Positions 7,713 through 16,011 of a stretch of 64,000 nucleotides of DNA are shown piece after piece. The notes beneath the pieces were generated by a model that was given only the letters and a program-made list of their open reading frames with translations, was not told the DNA's origin and searched no databases. A program made the position numbers and the translations under genes. This DNA is from Planctomyces sp. SH-PL62 (GTDB lineage Bacteria > Planctomycetota > Planctomycetia > Planctomycetales > Planctomycetaceae), in NCBI GenBank assembly GCA_945893045.1, contig CAMDEA010000002.1:62001-126000 (forward strand). The letters are read 5' to 3'. Position 1 is the first letter of the stretch; every line of letters begins with the position of its first letter.

Positions 7713-10181
7713 TCAACTCGCATCGTCATCAGAGGTCGCATGTCCGCCGCGCACCAGTTTGCGAGTCATCAATACCTCGCCCACCAACAGCGAGAGGAAC
7801 GCCAGAAACAGGAACTGCCAGAGTTCATGACGCGGCAATTCGTTGGAAGCGGCGGCCTGAATCTCACGCCCCTCGCGAATGAATTGCAACCGCTCGTCAG
7901 CGGTGATCAACGTGATTTGCTCATTGGTCAACGGCGTGAGATTGGACTCGGCCCGATCGGCGTTGACGACGAACAACTCACGCCCCGGCGCGGCGAGCGG
8001 CTGCGCGGGTTTGTGCTTCTCGGGCGCGACCGCCTGCCCCGACAGACGCTGTTCATCAGCCGGCTCTTTGCGTCGCAACGAGTAAACGCCCGGCAACGAC
8101 GTGTCATCGAGGATCAACAACTGCGACGCTCCCTCGCCTCTGAGTTTCGCTGCGCGCGGCTCACCGTCCGGTCCTTCAAAGACGAAGCCCGTTGGAGTTC
8201 CGTCGTCCGCCGGCTTCACAGAGGACGGGAGCGTTCCAATCAACGGTTGCCCCACCGCGACGTTTCGTTCGCCGCGACGCGACGCGAGCTGAAACAACCA
8301 CTCATGCACGAACGCGACGAAATCCGGCTTGGCGAGCAGCGTGCTCCAATCGGCATCCAATGGCGAGGTCAGCAACATCACGTTCCCGCGACCGTACTGG
8401 CCACCAATCAGATAGGGCGCTCCGGTCTGTAGCCTCGCGAGTACGACCGCCGGCTGGCGTTCGGGATTGTCCGTCTCTGACTCGTCGTCCGGCTGGAGTT
8501 CCTCCACCTCTTTCGGCGGTTTATCTTCCGCCATCTTCACTTTCCACCAGCGACTGAATCGCGCCGTCGTAAACGCCGCGCCGCGTTCGGCGCGGAAACG
8601 TTGCAGCCACGGCGATTCGAGCGTTGCGTTGGCGATGAACACTCCTTGCTCGCGATGCTCAGCCGGTTCGGATTCGATCTCGACCAGCGACACGCCCAGC
8701 AAGCCGGCCTCATCCGCGAAGAGCTGGCTGTTGTAACGATCCTTCTCGACCCGATTGCCCAGCGCGAGTCCGACTCCACCACCGCGCTTCGCGTAATCAG
8801 CCAGCGCGGCGAATTGAACGTCGGAAAGTTGCGGCACATTCGCCAGCAAGACCGCCGCATACTTATCGAGATCATTCACGTGGGGCAGGTTTTCAACCTG
8901 CCCGGACTGATTCGCGTTCGGTTTCGGGTTTGTTGGTTTGGGATCGGCGGGCAGGTTGAAAACCTGCCCCACGTTCCATTCGGACCATTTCACGACGGTC
9001 GGCTTGACCCACGGCGTGTCATTGCCGCTCGCGGCCAGCGCGGCACGCACGAAGAACGTTTCGCTCTGCACTGGATCGGGACGCGGATCGCCATCCACCA
9101 GCAACACCGGCAGCGCTTTGGTAACGACAATCACCGCTTCGCTGGTGTTGTCAGTCGGCAAGTCATCGGCATCCAATGCGACTCGGACGAGATGCGCGCC
9201 CGTGCTTTCGAAGCGATGCTCGAACTCGACGTTCGCTTCGCCGCCCGGCGCGAGCGTGACGGAAACCGTGCGCTCGGCGAGCCGCTGCCCATCGACCTCG
9301 AAATGCACTTGCCGAGTTACGCTGGTCGAACCGCCGCTGAAGTGGACTCGCGATTGAACCCGCACCGGAAAGCCGGGCACCGACAACTCGCGCGATGGCT
9401 GCAATCGCGCGACGTGAAAGTTCAATCGTTCGCCCGAAGGGGGCAATTCCTGGTCATCGCCAGCACCGGCGGCGAGCACGTTGACGACCCACAAATGCGG
9501 AGTGACCGACGACTGCTTTCGCAGATCGTCCAGCCGCAGCCAGAGATTCGAATCCTCGGCGAACCAACCCTGCGCCTGCCCATCGGTCAGCAGGATGACC
9601 TCGCGCCGCAAATGATTCGTGCGGCTGAGCAGCTTGACCGCGTGAGCCAACGCCTCCGGAAAATTCGCCGTTCCGGTCGGCGGCGGTAGTCGCTTAAGCA
9701 CATCGCGCACGCGGTTCAGATCCCGTGTCGGCGGGTCGATCAACGTGCGAACTTGCTCGCGAGCTTCCAGCAGCGTGACCGTGTCACCCGGCCGAAGCTG
9801 ACTCAAGAACTTGTCGATCCACCGCACGGACAACTCTTGCGGCGTGACCGAAGTCGCCTCCCACGCCGTGCTGTACGAGCCGTCGAGAATGATGACCACA
9901 TCCCGATTCGGTTGCGGCCCGATATCGCCCAACCACCTCGCGCTGACCCACGGCCGAGCCATCGCGATCGCCAACCACACAATCAATGCCATGCGCAACA
10001 GCAGCAGCCACAAGTCTTCCAGCCACACACGCCGCCGAGTCTCCTGGCCCAGCTTCAGAAACTGCATCGCGCCCCAAGAGACGATGTCGTACTTCTTCTT
10101 GCTGAGCAGATGCGCGATCACCGGCAAGGCAACTCCCGCCAAGCCTGCCAGCATCCAGGGATTGAGCAGTTCAAAAGACAT
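7713..10181 (-). CDS. BatA/vWA-domain membrane protein
   Basis: An 822-residue protein. The N-terminus is a BatA-type region with two transmembrane helices (LLNPWMLAGLAGVALPVIAHLL and LWLLLLRMALIVWLAIAM). A von Willebrand A domain follows (about 95-245) with the metal-site motif D-G-S-Y-S and a later TDGQAQG. The middle has beta-rich and glutamine-amidotransferase-like regions, and a C-terminal transmembrane segment lies near 795-815. Such proteins usually accompany MoxR ATPases in planctomycetes; none is next to it. An R8 repeat (8878-8974) is translated in frame at about residues 403-435. The start MSFELLNP fits the family; no ribosome-binding site is visible, and a GGGGTC-type element begins 10 nt upstream. 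Confidence 0.82.
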   Translation of the reverse strand: MSFELLNPWMLAGLAGVALPVIAHLLSKKKYDIVSWGAMQFLKLGQETRRRVWLEDLWLLLLRMALIVWLAIAMARPWVSARWLGDIGPQPNRDVVIILDGSYSTAWEATSVTPQELSVRWIDKFLSQLRPGDTVTLLEAREQVRTLIDPPTRDLNRVRDVLKRLPPPTGTANFPEALAHAVKLLSRTNHLRREVILLTDGQAQGWFAEDSNLWLRLDDLRKQSSVTPHLWVVNVLAAGAGDDQELPPSGERLNFHVARLQPSRELSVPGFPVRVQSRVHFSGGSTSVTRQVHFEVDGQRLAERTVSVTLAPGGEANVEFEHRFESTGAHLVRVALDADDLPTDNTSEAVIVVTKALPVLLVDGDPRPDPVQSETFFVRAALAASGNDTPWVKPTVVKWSEWNVGQVFNLPADPKPTNPKPNANQSGQVENLPHVNDLDKYAAVLLANVPQLSDVQFAALADYAKRGGGVGLALGNRVEKDRYNSQLFADEAGLLGVSLVEIESEPAEHREQGVFIANATLESPWLQRFRAERGAAFTTARFSRWWKVKMAEDKPPKEVEELQPDDESETDNPERQPAVVLARLQTGAPYLIGGQYGRGNVMLLTSPLDADWSTLLAKPDFVAFVHEWLFQLASRRGERNVAVGQPLIGTLPSSVKPADDGTPTGFVFEGPDGEPRAAKLRGEGASQLLILDDTSLPGVYSLRRKEPADEQRLSGQAVAPEKHKPAQPLAAPGRELFVVNADRAESNLTPLTNEQITLITADERLQFIREGREIQAAASNELPRHELWQFLFLAFLSLLVGEVLMTRKLVRGGHATSDDDAS
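8878..8974. repeat. REP-like inverted repeat, family R8, inside the vWA gene
   Basis: Perfect 27-nt arms, 8878-8904 and 8948-8974 (ACGTGGGGCAGGTTTTCAAC and so on), with a 43-nt loop. Read in frame on the minus strand as VGQVFNLP ... GQVENLPHV, the same peptide seen in the membrane protein at 1577. Confidence 0.96.
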
Positions 10182-10190
10182 AGCGAATGC

Positions 10191-10285
10191 GGGGTCGGGT
10201 GTGCGAATTTCAGACTTCGCCGGAGGAATCTTGGGAAGTGGAGGAGACGGTGACGGCGAAATCTGAAATTCGCACCCCCGACCCC
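10191..10285. repeat. inverted repeat, GGGGTC family R10 variant
   Basis: 32-nt arms 10191-10222 and 10254-10285, two mismatches, starting GGGGTCGGGTGTGCGAATTT. It fills the gap between the propeller gene and the vWA gene on the minus strand. Confidence 0.95.
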
Positions 10286-10297
10286 TGTGGGACAAAC

Positions 10298-11380
10298 TTA
10301 CGGAGACTCGTGCAGCCAGACTTCCGAGTGCATCGTGTAAAGCCGAGTCCGCTCGCCATCGCGGATCAGGATGCCACTCGAACGATTGAGTTCGCGCGGC
10401 AGTATCGGATTGCCGTCGTACTTCTTCCACGAACGAAGATCGTCGGAGACGGCGATGCAGGTGCTCCACAACGACGGCGTCTCGCCCTTGGCCGAGCCGT
10501 GGTAGTACGTGTAGTAACGCCCTTTGTGCTTCACGATCTGATTCATCGCGATCAAGTCGCGGTCGTGAAGACCTTGGCCCGGACGCAGCACCGGTTCGTC
10601 GCTGACGTTGGTCCAGACTTTGAGGTCGGGCGACGTCGCCAACCAGACGCCGGCATCGCTGCGCTCGTAGAACAAATGCCAAACACCTTCCAGCCACGCG
10701 GTCGGAGTGCCATACGGTCCCGGCTCAATCGGCTGGCCGTTGACCTTTCGAACATCGAGTTGTCCCGCTCGCTGCCACTTCACGCCGTCCCGGCTGGTCA
10801 GCAATTGAGCTTGATCGTCTTTGCCTTCGGCGAACATGTGCCAGATCAAAAGCTGGCTTCCCGGCTGCTGCGAACCGCCGGGGAGCGAACGAGACGCTCG
10901 CCCTCCGGCCGGCACAACCATGACGTCTTCGACCCAGTGTTGATCGGAGATGGGATTGTCCTTGTGCCGCGTCCAAGCGATACCGTCAGGCGATGTCGCC
11001 AAACCCAGCCGCTTGATCCCTTCGCGAGTCCCGTCGTAGCCGGTGTACCACATCCGATACCTTGGCTTTGCATTGGCTTCATTCGCCGTCGGATCGAGAT
11101 GAATCCAACCCCGCTCGCGAATCTTGACCTCCCACGTGCCCGGCCCCGCAGCCGTGAAGACCGGCTTGTCGCCGTGCTGCTTGAACTTCACCAACTCCGT
11201 CGGAAAGTCCTCGGCCAGAGTGGCTGACGGACACCCAATCCACAACGCGACGAGAACACAGGCCAAATACCTCTGTGCTCGATCCGCGAAATCCGTGTCG
11301 TCCGTGTTCTTCCTGGCCGCACAATTGGAACACGGATGACACGGATTTCGCGGATGAAAAACGGAGCTGGATCGCATCAT
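10298..11380 (-). CDS. secreted five-bladed-propeller glycosidase-like protein
   Basis: A 360-residue protein whose repeated Trp/Asp-rich blades (RYRMWYTGYDG, LATSPDGIAW, VWHLFYERSDAG, LATSPDLKVWT, YYTYYHGS) are typical of the GH43/GH130/GH32 beta-propeller fold. The catalytic acids cannot be assigned with confidence. The start is fixed by an ATGA overlap with the stop of the TIM-barrel gene (11377-11380). The signal peptide is unusual: a short MMRSSSVF, then about 25 residues encoded by a repeat hairpin (11282-11355), then the hydrophobic core YLACVLVALWIG with a probable cleavage after TLA. The gene is translationally coupled to the upstream isomerase-like gene, suggesting carbohydrate catabolism. 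Confidence 0.75.
   Translation of the reverse strand: MMRSSSVFHPRNPCHPCSNCAARKNTDDTDFADRAQRYLACVLVALWIGCPSATLAEDFPTELVKFKQHGDKPVFTAAGPGTWEVKIRERGWIHLDPTANEANAKPRYRMWYTGYDGTREGIKRLGLATSPDGIAWTRHKDNPISDQHWVEDVMVVPAGGRASRSLPGGSQQPGSQLLIWHMFAEGKDDQAQLLTSRDGVKWQRAGQLDVRKVNGQPIEPGPYGTPTAWLEGVWHLFYERSDAGVWLATSPDLKVWTNVSDEPVLRPGQGLHDRDLIAMNQIVKHKGRYYTYYHGSAKGETPSLWSTCIAVSDDLRSWKKYDGNPILPRELNRSSGILIRDGERTRLYTMHSEVWLHESP
11282..11355. repeat. inverted repeat, family R12 (ATCCGCGAAATCCGTGT), inside a signal peptide
   Basis: 28-nt arms 11282-11309 and 11328-11355, one mismatch, 18-nt loop. Encodes residues 9-33 (with NTDDTDFAD) of the propeller protein, between its first residues and the hydrophobic core. 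Confidence 0.95.
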
Positions 11381-12240
11381 AGCCTCGACAAGAAATCAAA
11401 CGATTCGCGCAGCACATCGGGAGCCATGTGGCTGTGCCGGCTGAGTTCCACATTCACGCAGCCGGTGTATCCGATCTTGCGGAGAGCGGCCATTACCGGC
11501 GGGAAGTCGATTTCTCCCTCGCCGAAACGCAGATGCTCGTGAACGCCGCGCCGCATATCTTCGATGTGAATGTTGCAGAGACGCCCCGCCCACTGCCGCA
11601 GATGATCGGCGATCGAACCGGTCTCGACGCATTGCACATGGCCGATGTCGATGGTCAGTCCGAAGCGCGGTGAACCAACTTGCTTGGCGAGTTGCCCGTA
11701 TTGCTCCAGCGTCTCGACCAACATGCCCGGCTCCGGCTCGAAGGCGAGCTGCATGTTTTTCCGTTCGGCGTTGTCGGTGACTTGCCGACAGCCATCAAGC
11801 AGCCATTGCCACGCGATGTTGTTGGTGTCCGTAGGTTGGGACTCCGTCCCGACCGGGTCGGGACAGAGTCCCAACCTACTCACGCCCGACCAAAACGAGA
11901 CCGCGTCGGAATTCAGTTCCTTCGCGATTTCGATGCAGCGACAGAGAAAATCGACGCGGCGCGAACGGCCCTCGGCCGTTGGCGAGATCAACGTCGGCTC
12001 GTGCTTCTGACGCGGGTCCAGCAAGAACCGCGCGCCGGTCTCGATCACCGAGCGCAGCCGCAGCCGTTCGAGCGTGCGGCGCATCTCATCAAGTTCGCTT
12101 GCAAAGTTCGGCGCGAACGGGTTGAGGCAATGCTGATCGACGGTGATCGCGACTGATTGGTAGCCGACCTCCGCCAGCAGTTCGAGGCCGTCTTGCCAGC
12201 GATGAAATGCCAAGCCATTGGTGTTGTAACCGAGCAGCAT
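11377..12240 (-). CDS. sugar phosphate isomerase/epimerase-like TIM barrel
   Basis: A 287-residue xylose-isomerase/AP-endonuclease-2 type TIM barrel. Characteristic strands and metal ligands are visible: GYNTNGLAFH at the N-terminus, AFEPEPGM (Glu ligand), LTIDIGHVQC (Asp and His), NIHIEDM (His) and VNVELSRH near the C-terminus (Glu). An R1 repeat (11831-11879) is translated in frame at about residues 121-137 as SRLGLCPDPVGTESQPTD, directly after the strand DAVSFWSG, in a loop at the catalytic end of the barrel. Its stop overlaps the start of the propeller gene. The substrate is probably a sugar or cyclitol (inference). Confidence 0.83.
   Translation of the reverse strand: MLLGYNTNGLAFHRWQDGLELLAEVGYQSVAITVDQHCLNPFAPNFASELDEMRRTLERLRLRSVIETGARFLLDPRQKHEPTLISPTAEGRSRRVDFLCRCIEIAKELNSDAVSFWSGVSRLGLCPDPVGTESQPTDTNNIAWQWLLDGCRQVTDNAERKNMQLAFEPEPGMLVETLEQYGQLAKQVGSPRFGLTIDIGHVQCVETGSIADHLRQWAGRLCNIHIEDMRRGVHEHLRFGEGEIDFPPVMAALRKIGYTGCVNVELSRHSHMAPDVLRESFDFLSRL
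11831..11879. repeat. REP-like element, family R1, inside the TIM-barrel gene
   Basis: 23-nt arms 11831-11853 and 11857-11879, one mismatch, 3-nt loop, bounded by GTAG/CTAC. Translated in frame on the minus strand (RLGLCPDP...). The GTAG is out of phase here, so it does not stop translation. Confidence 0.96.
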
Positions 12241-12274
12241 GACGAGGCCGCGACAAAAAACGGTATAACGGCTG

Positions 12275-12324
12275 TCGGCTCTCGGCCATCGGCGTTCGGC
12301 CGGAAGCCGATGGCCGAAAGCCGA
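12275..12324. repeat. inverted repeat, family R11 (TCGGCYTTCGGCCATCGGC)
   Basis: 19-nt arms 12275-12293 and 12306-12324, one mismatch. It lies between the DUF1080 gene and the TIM-barrel gene. Related copies: 22331-22397, a variant at 31553-31616, and a fragment near 51000-51040. Confidence 0.92.
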
Positions 12325-12348
12325 TCGCCGGTATCACAACTCCGCCGG

Positions 12349-12984
12349 TTAGTCGGCCAGCGGCTTCACGCGGATGTTGCGGAAGTAACAGACGCTCTTC
12401 GGATCGTGAGCTTGAATCGCGAACGAGCCGGAGCTGACTTTGCGACCGGGGAATTTCTCGTCTTTGAAATCTTCCGGCTGTTCCCAATCGACGGTCGTCT
12501 TGCCGTTGATCTTGATGGTGATGTGCCGGCCGACCACCTTGATGTAGGTCTCGTACCACTCGTCGTCTTTGACTTCGACCTGCTCGACGTTCTTCACACC
12601 GTACAGGCTGCCGGTCCTGATCTTGTCGGTGTGCGAAACATTGACCTGAGCTTCATAACCCAGAGCCGGCCAGCCGTCCGCCTGGTACTTCGTGTGGAAG
12701 TACAAACCGGAATTGCTTCCCTTGGTCGTCTTGCACTCGACTTTGTATTCGAAGTTTTTGAATTCCTTCTCGGTAAAGAGGTGTGCTCGGTTGCCGCTGA
12801 CTTTGATCGCGCCGTCCGCGACCTCGAACTTGCCGTCTTCGTTCTTCTTCCAGCCGGACAGATCCTTGCCGTTAAAGAGGCTGATCCAGCCTTCGCCATC
12901 CTTTTTGTCTTCCGCTTGCGAACCGATCATCGCGACGCAGGACAACATTGCTGCGACTGCCATCATCCACCATTGCCGTCTCAT
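12349..12984 (-). CDS. secreted DUF1080 (3-keto-disaccharide hydrolase-like) protein
   Basis: A 211-residue protein with a signal peptide (MRRQWWMMAVAAMLSCVAMIGSQA) and a single DUF1080 concanavalin-like domain. Hallmarks are GWISLFNGKDLSGWKK, GNRAHLFTEKEFKNFEYKVE, NSGLYFHT and the C-terminal CYFRNIRVKPL. Members of this family hydrolyse 3-keto-glycosides or bind glycans and are abundant in planctomycetes. The ATG follows GAGGAG. It is upstream of the TIM barrel and propeller genes on the same strand, a plausible carbohydrate-processing group. Confidence 0.88.
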   Translation of the reverse strand: MRRQWWMMAVAAMLSCVAMIGSQAEDKKDGEGWISLFNGKDLSGWKKNEDGKFEVADGAIKVSGNRAHLFTEKEFKNFEYKVECKTTKGSNSGLYFHTKYQADGWPALGYEAQVNVSHTDKIRTGSLYGVKNVEQVEVKDDEWYETYIKVVGRHITIKINGKTTVDWEQPEDFKDEKFPGRKVSSGSFAIQAHDPKSVCYFRNIRVKPLAD

Positions 12985-13123
12985 GGCTGTTCTCTCCTCA
13001 AGAAGTTCGGAAAACCCCCGCGCTGTCAGCCGCTACTCATCGGGCACCGATCGCGCCGGGAAGTTAGTTGACTCGGCCAATCTAAGGCCCTTGCCGCGGG
13101 ATGGAAAGGACGCCGCCTGCCTT

Positions 13124-13223
13124 CATCCGTGCTCCGGCTTTGCCATCCGTGCGGTTCCAATAAGGAGTTGAAGAATCCTGAAAGGCTTGGTGCCGCACGG
13201 ATGGCAAAGCCGGAGCACCGATG
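13124..13223. repeat. inverted repeat (GCTCCGGCTTTGCCATCCGTG type)
   Basis: 31-nt arms 13124-13154 and 13193-13223, one mismatch, 38-nt loop. Lies in the 317-nt gap between the DUF1080 gene (promoter side) and the next gene. Within the arm the word CATCCGTGC occurs twice. Confidence 0.95.
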
Positions 13224-13301
13224 GGGACAGACGGATCCTCGCCTATCGCATCTTCGTGTTGATGTTGGACAGGTTCTTGGAGCATCGAACAAAATGAAAT
13301 C

Positions 13302-14471
13302 TCAGTCGCAGGAGCGACTGAGCGACGTAGGCGAGTCGCTCCTGCGACTCGCATTCGGTCGGACGCTCTCAGACGCGGAGAAAAGTATCACTCGTGACGT
13401 GTGCGTCGGGGGCGTGCCTCCGATCAGCGGCGGCGTGAGTTCGATCTGGCGAGTCACATCGCCGGCCCACTCGTCACGTCGTCCATGCTGCCAGACACCC
13501 CGTTCGCCGGGCCGCAGCCATCTTCGGAAGCCGAGTGCCAGACGTCCCATCGTGTAGCGGGCGTTGATGTCTTGCAGAGGTCGCGCGAGTGCGCGTCCCG
13601 TCGAGTCCTCATAGATCGCAGCGTCGATACCCAGCGGGCCGAAGTAGCCGAGCTGTTGCAGCCGCCACGCCGTTTGTTGAGTGACATCGACCGCGTATTG
13701 CCATTCGGTCGGAACGATCGCGTCCAACGAGAATTCGCTGCCGCGATATCCTCCCTGCTTGTCGGTCAGCAGCGGCGTGATGCCTTGCAGTTCGGGTTGG
13801 CCGTGTCCTGACTTCGGCAGCGTCCATTGAATGCCGACTTCCGCGCGACGCCGCAGCCACGGCTCGAAGAACACCGCGCCGTCCGATTGAAGTCGTCGTT
13901 GCAGCCAACGCTCGTTCGTGATCGTCAGCATTGGTCCTCGGCCGAGCACTCGCTCACGGGCCGCCATGCCGAAGTTCGCTTTGATGACCCAAGCATGTTC
14001 GGCATCCGGTTCACCGAATTGGCTGGAAGAACGGCGGACGACATCGGCGACTTCTTCGATTCGTTCGATCCGCGCGGCTCCCGGCAACGCGACGCCCAGT
14101 TGCCGCTCCAACTCGAATGACCATTCGCGCGAGTTCCCCAATCGTACCGCGTCATCACTCGGTTGCGGCGTGTGACCGCCAAGCTTTCGCGTACTCAGCG
14201 ACCAACCCCACGGAACCAGCTCGAATTCTTCCGCCGGTCGTTGGCTCAAGCTGCGCACTCGCGGCAGCCCTTGCGCGGCAAGCGATTCCCAAAAGGAATC
14301 GGCGATCGGCTCTGGCGTCCAGATCAGGTCACCCTCTTCGGCGAGCGCGATCCATGAGGGCACACGCTCGGCCGACATTCGTTGCAACGACGCGGCCGGA
14401 TTCCAGCCGCGTGCGGCGGCCAATTCGGACTCGAAATGAAAGTTGCTGATGAAGAGGCGACGCATTGGCAT
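13302..14471 (-). CDS. ATP-grasp-fold protein of unknown substrate
   Basis: A 389-residue protein. The central and C-terminal parts look like an ATP-grasp ligase: AWVIKANFGMAARERVLGRG (lysine and glycine-rich loop, about 160-180), EPWLRRRAEVGIQWTL (hinge and strand), GPLGIDAAIY and LQDINARYTMGRLAL, where D-I-N-A-R matches the metal-binding acidic/Asn-Arg motif. A second ATP-grasp gene is at 22438 but the two are only distantly alike. The last 15 or so residues and the TGA stop come from a small inverted repeat (13304-13349). No good ribosome-binding site is visible; an alternative ATG lies two codons in. Confidence 0.7.
   Translation of the reverse strand: MPMRRLFISNFHFESELAAARGWNPAASLQRMSAERVPSWIALAEEGDLIWTPEPIADSFWESLAAQGLPRVRSLSQRPAEEFELVPWGWSLSTRKLGGHTPQPSDDAVRLGNSREWSFELERQLGVALPGAARIERIEEVADVVRRSSSQFGEPDAEHAWVIKANFGMAARERVLGRGPMLTITNERWLQRRLQSDGAVFFEPWLRRRAEVGIQWTLPKSGHGQPELQGITPLLTDKQGGYRGSEFSLDAIVPTEWQYAVDVTQQTAWRLQQLGYFGPLGIDAAIYEDSTGRALARPLQDINARYTMGRLALGFRRWLRPGERGVWQHGRRDEWAGDVTRQIELTPPLIGGTPPTHTSRVILFSASESVRPNASRRSDSPTSLSRSCD
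13304..13349. repeat. small inverted repeat (AGTCGCAGGAGCGACT)
   Basis: Perfect 16-nt arms 13304-13319 and 13334-13349. Each arm is itself close to palindromic (AGTCGC..GCGACT). It forms the coding end and stop of the ATP-grasp-like gene. Confidence 0.88.
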
Positions 14472-14489
14472 GTTCCGAATTTTCGCTCA

Positions 14490-14549
14490 GGGGTCAGGAA
14501 TTTCGGAATTGGCCTCGGCCAATTCCGAAATTCCGAAGTGCCTGACCCC
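14490..14549. repeat. inverted repeat, GGGGTC family R10 variant
   Basis: Outer 9 bp GGGGTCAGG (14490-14498) pairs with CCTGACCCC (14541-14549); inner perfect 16-bp stem 14499-14514 / 14517-14532 (AATTTCGGAATTGGCC) with a 2-nt loop; 8 nt are bulged on the right. It occupies the divergent promoter region between the ATP-grasp-like gene and mtaB. Confidence 0.93.
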
Positions 14550-14608
14550 GGCGGATACCTTCTTCTGCCCATCGCCATATACTCCGCCGCCTCATTTTCT
14601 GGAAATGG

Positions 14609-15958
14609 ATGGGACGACGAGCCGTGCGGACATGTCGCTTGGTCACGCTGGGTTGCAAGGTCAACCAATACGAGACGCAACAAATCAAAGAAGCGTTGCT
14701 GCGCGCGGACTTTCGCGAAGCAGCCCAGTCCGAGCCGGCCGACCTCTGCGTCGTCAACACCTGCACGGTGACGGAGAACGCTGACTCGCGCGGCCGGCAG
14801 GTCGTGCGGCAGCTCGCACGCGAGAACCCGAATTGTCAGACCATCGTGACTGGCTGCTATGCGACTCACGATCCTGATTCCGTCGCGCGGCTGCCGAACG
14901 TCATCGAAGTCGTGCCCGACAAACGCGAACTTCCGGACGTGCTGCTGCGGTTGGGGGTCGCCGAGTTTCCGACCGGCATCAGCCGCTTCGACGGCCACAA
15001 GCGCGCGTTCGTGAAGATTCAGGACGGCTGCATTCTGCGCTGCTCGTACTGCATCATTCCGCATGTGCGGCCGCGATTGGAGAGTCGTTCTCCAGAAGAC
15101 ATCGCAGACGAGATCCGCCGGCTGATCGACTTCGGCTACGAAGAAATCGTGCTGACGGGTATTCATGTCGGCCATTACGGAGTCGATACGACGCGCGGCC
15201 GATCGGGGCGAACGCCGTTTCGGCTGTGGCATCTGCTGCAACGGCTGGACCACATTCCCGGCCGCTGGCGGCTGCGGCTGTCGAGCATCGAAGCGGCCGA
15301 AGTGAGCGACGATTTCATCTCGGCCGCCGCGGCCTGCGAGCATCTCTGCCCGCACTTTCACCCGGCGTTGCAGAGCGGTTCGGATACGGTCCTCGCGCGG
15401 ATGCGGCGGCGTTATCGGGTCACGCAGTTCCTCGAATCGGTCGCCAAGCTCCACGACCGATTGCCGAACCCGGCCCTCTCGACCGACATCATTGTGGGCT
15501 TTCCCGGCGAGACCGATGCGGAGTTTGAGCAAACACTCGACACCTGCCGACAGGCGCGGTTCATGAAGATCCACGTCTTCCCGTTCAGCCGACGCCGAGG
15601 AACTCGCGCGGCACTGATGCCGAATTCCGTCACCGCGCCGGTCAAAAAGGCGCGCTGCCAGGAACTCACGCGGCTGGAAACGGAACTGACTCGGCAGTAC
15701 GCCGCGACGCTGGCGGGTCGCGAAGTCGAGGTGCTCGTCGAGGGCTTGTCCACGACTCGGCCGGGGTTCGTGCAGGGGACGGACCGCCGCTATGTCTCGG
15801 TCGAGTTGCCGGGCAACTCGCGAGACTTCGGACACTTGGTCACGGGCCGCGCACTTCCCACCGGGGAAAAGGATTTGGTCGCGAGCCGACTTTCTGCCCC
15901 TCATCTGGCGAGCGTCTTCGATTCGGACTGCTTAGAATCTCGACCCTCTTCGGCCTGA
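14609..15958 (+). CDS. mtaB: tRNA t6A37 methylthiotransferase MtaB
   Basis: A 449-residue methylthiotransferase, which adds a methylthio group to N6-threonylcarbamoyladenosine at tRNA position 37. The N-terminal domain has three cluster-binding cysteines, C16 (LGCKVNQYE, the MtaB-type signature), C52 (NTCTVT) and C83 (TGCYA). The radical-SAM motif is C141-x3-C145-x2-C148 (GCILRCSYC). A TRAM-like beta domain closes the protein (GREVEVLVEG...). The length is normal. The promoter region is shared with the divergent ATP-grasp-like gene and holds a repeat. It is probably a stand-alone unit or co-transcribed with the STAS gene. Confidence 0.95.
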   Translation: MGRRAVRTCRLVTLGCKVNQYETQQIKEALLRADFREAAQSEPADLCVVNTCTVTENADSRGRQVVRQLARENPNCQTIVTGCYATHDPDSVARLPNVIEVVPDKRELPDVLLRLGVAEFPTGISRFDGHKRAFVKIQDGCILRCSYCIIPHVRPRLESRSPEDIADEIRRLIDFGYEEIVLTGIHVGHYGVDTTRGRSGRTPFRLWHLLQRLDHIPGRWRLRLSSIEAAEVSDDFISAAAACEHLCPHFHPALQSGSDTVLARMRRRYRVTQFLESVAKLHDRLPNPALSTDIIVGFPGETDAEFEQTLDTCRQARFMKIHVFPFSRRRGTRAALMPNSVTAPVKKARCQELTRLETELTRQYAATLAGREVEVLVEGLSTTRPGFVQGTDRRYVSVELPGNSRDFGHLVTGRALPTGEKDLVASRLSAPHLASVFDSDCLESRPSSA

Positions 15959-16011
15959 TGTTCACCAGCCGGCCGGCTCGCGACGAAACTCGAATTGTCG
16001 AGGTGCGATTT

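Noticed and set aside
14324-15904. 526-codon minus-strand frame opposite mtaB
   Set aside because: mtaB has all family motifs; the opposite product is Arg-rich and matches nothing.
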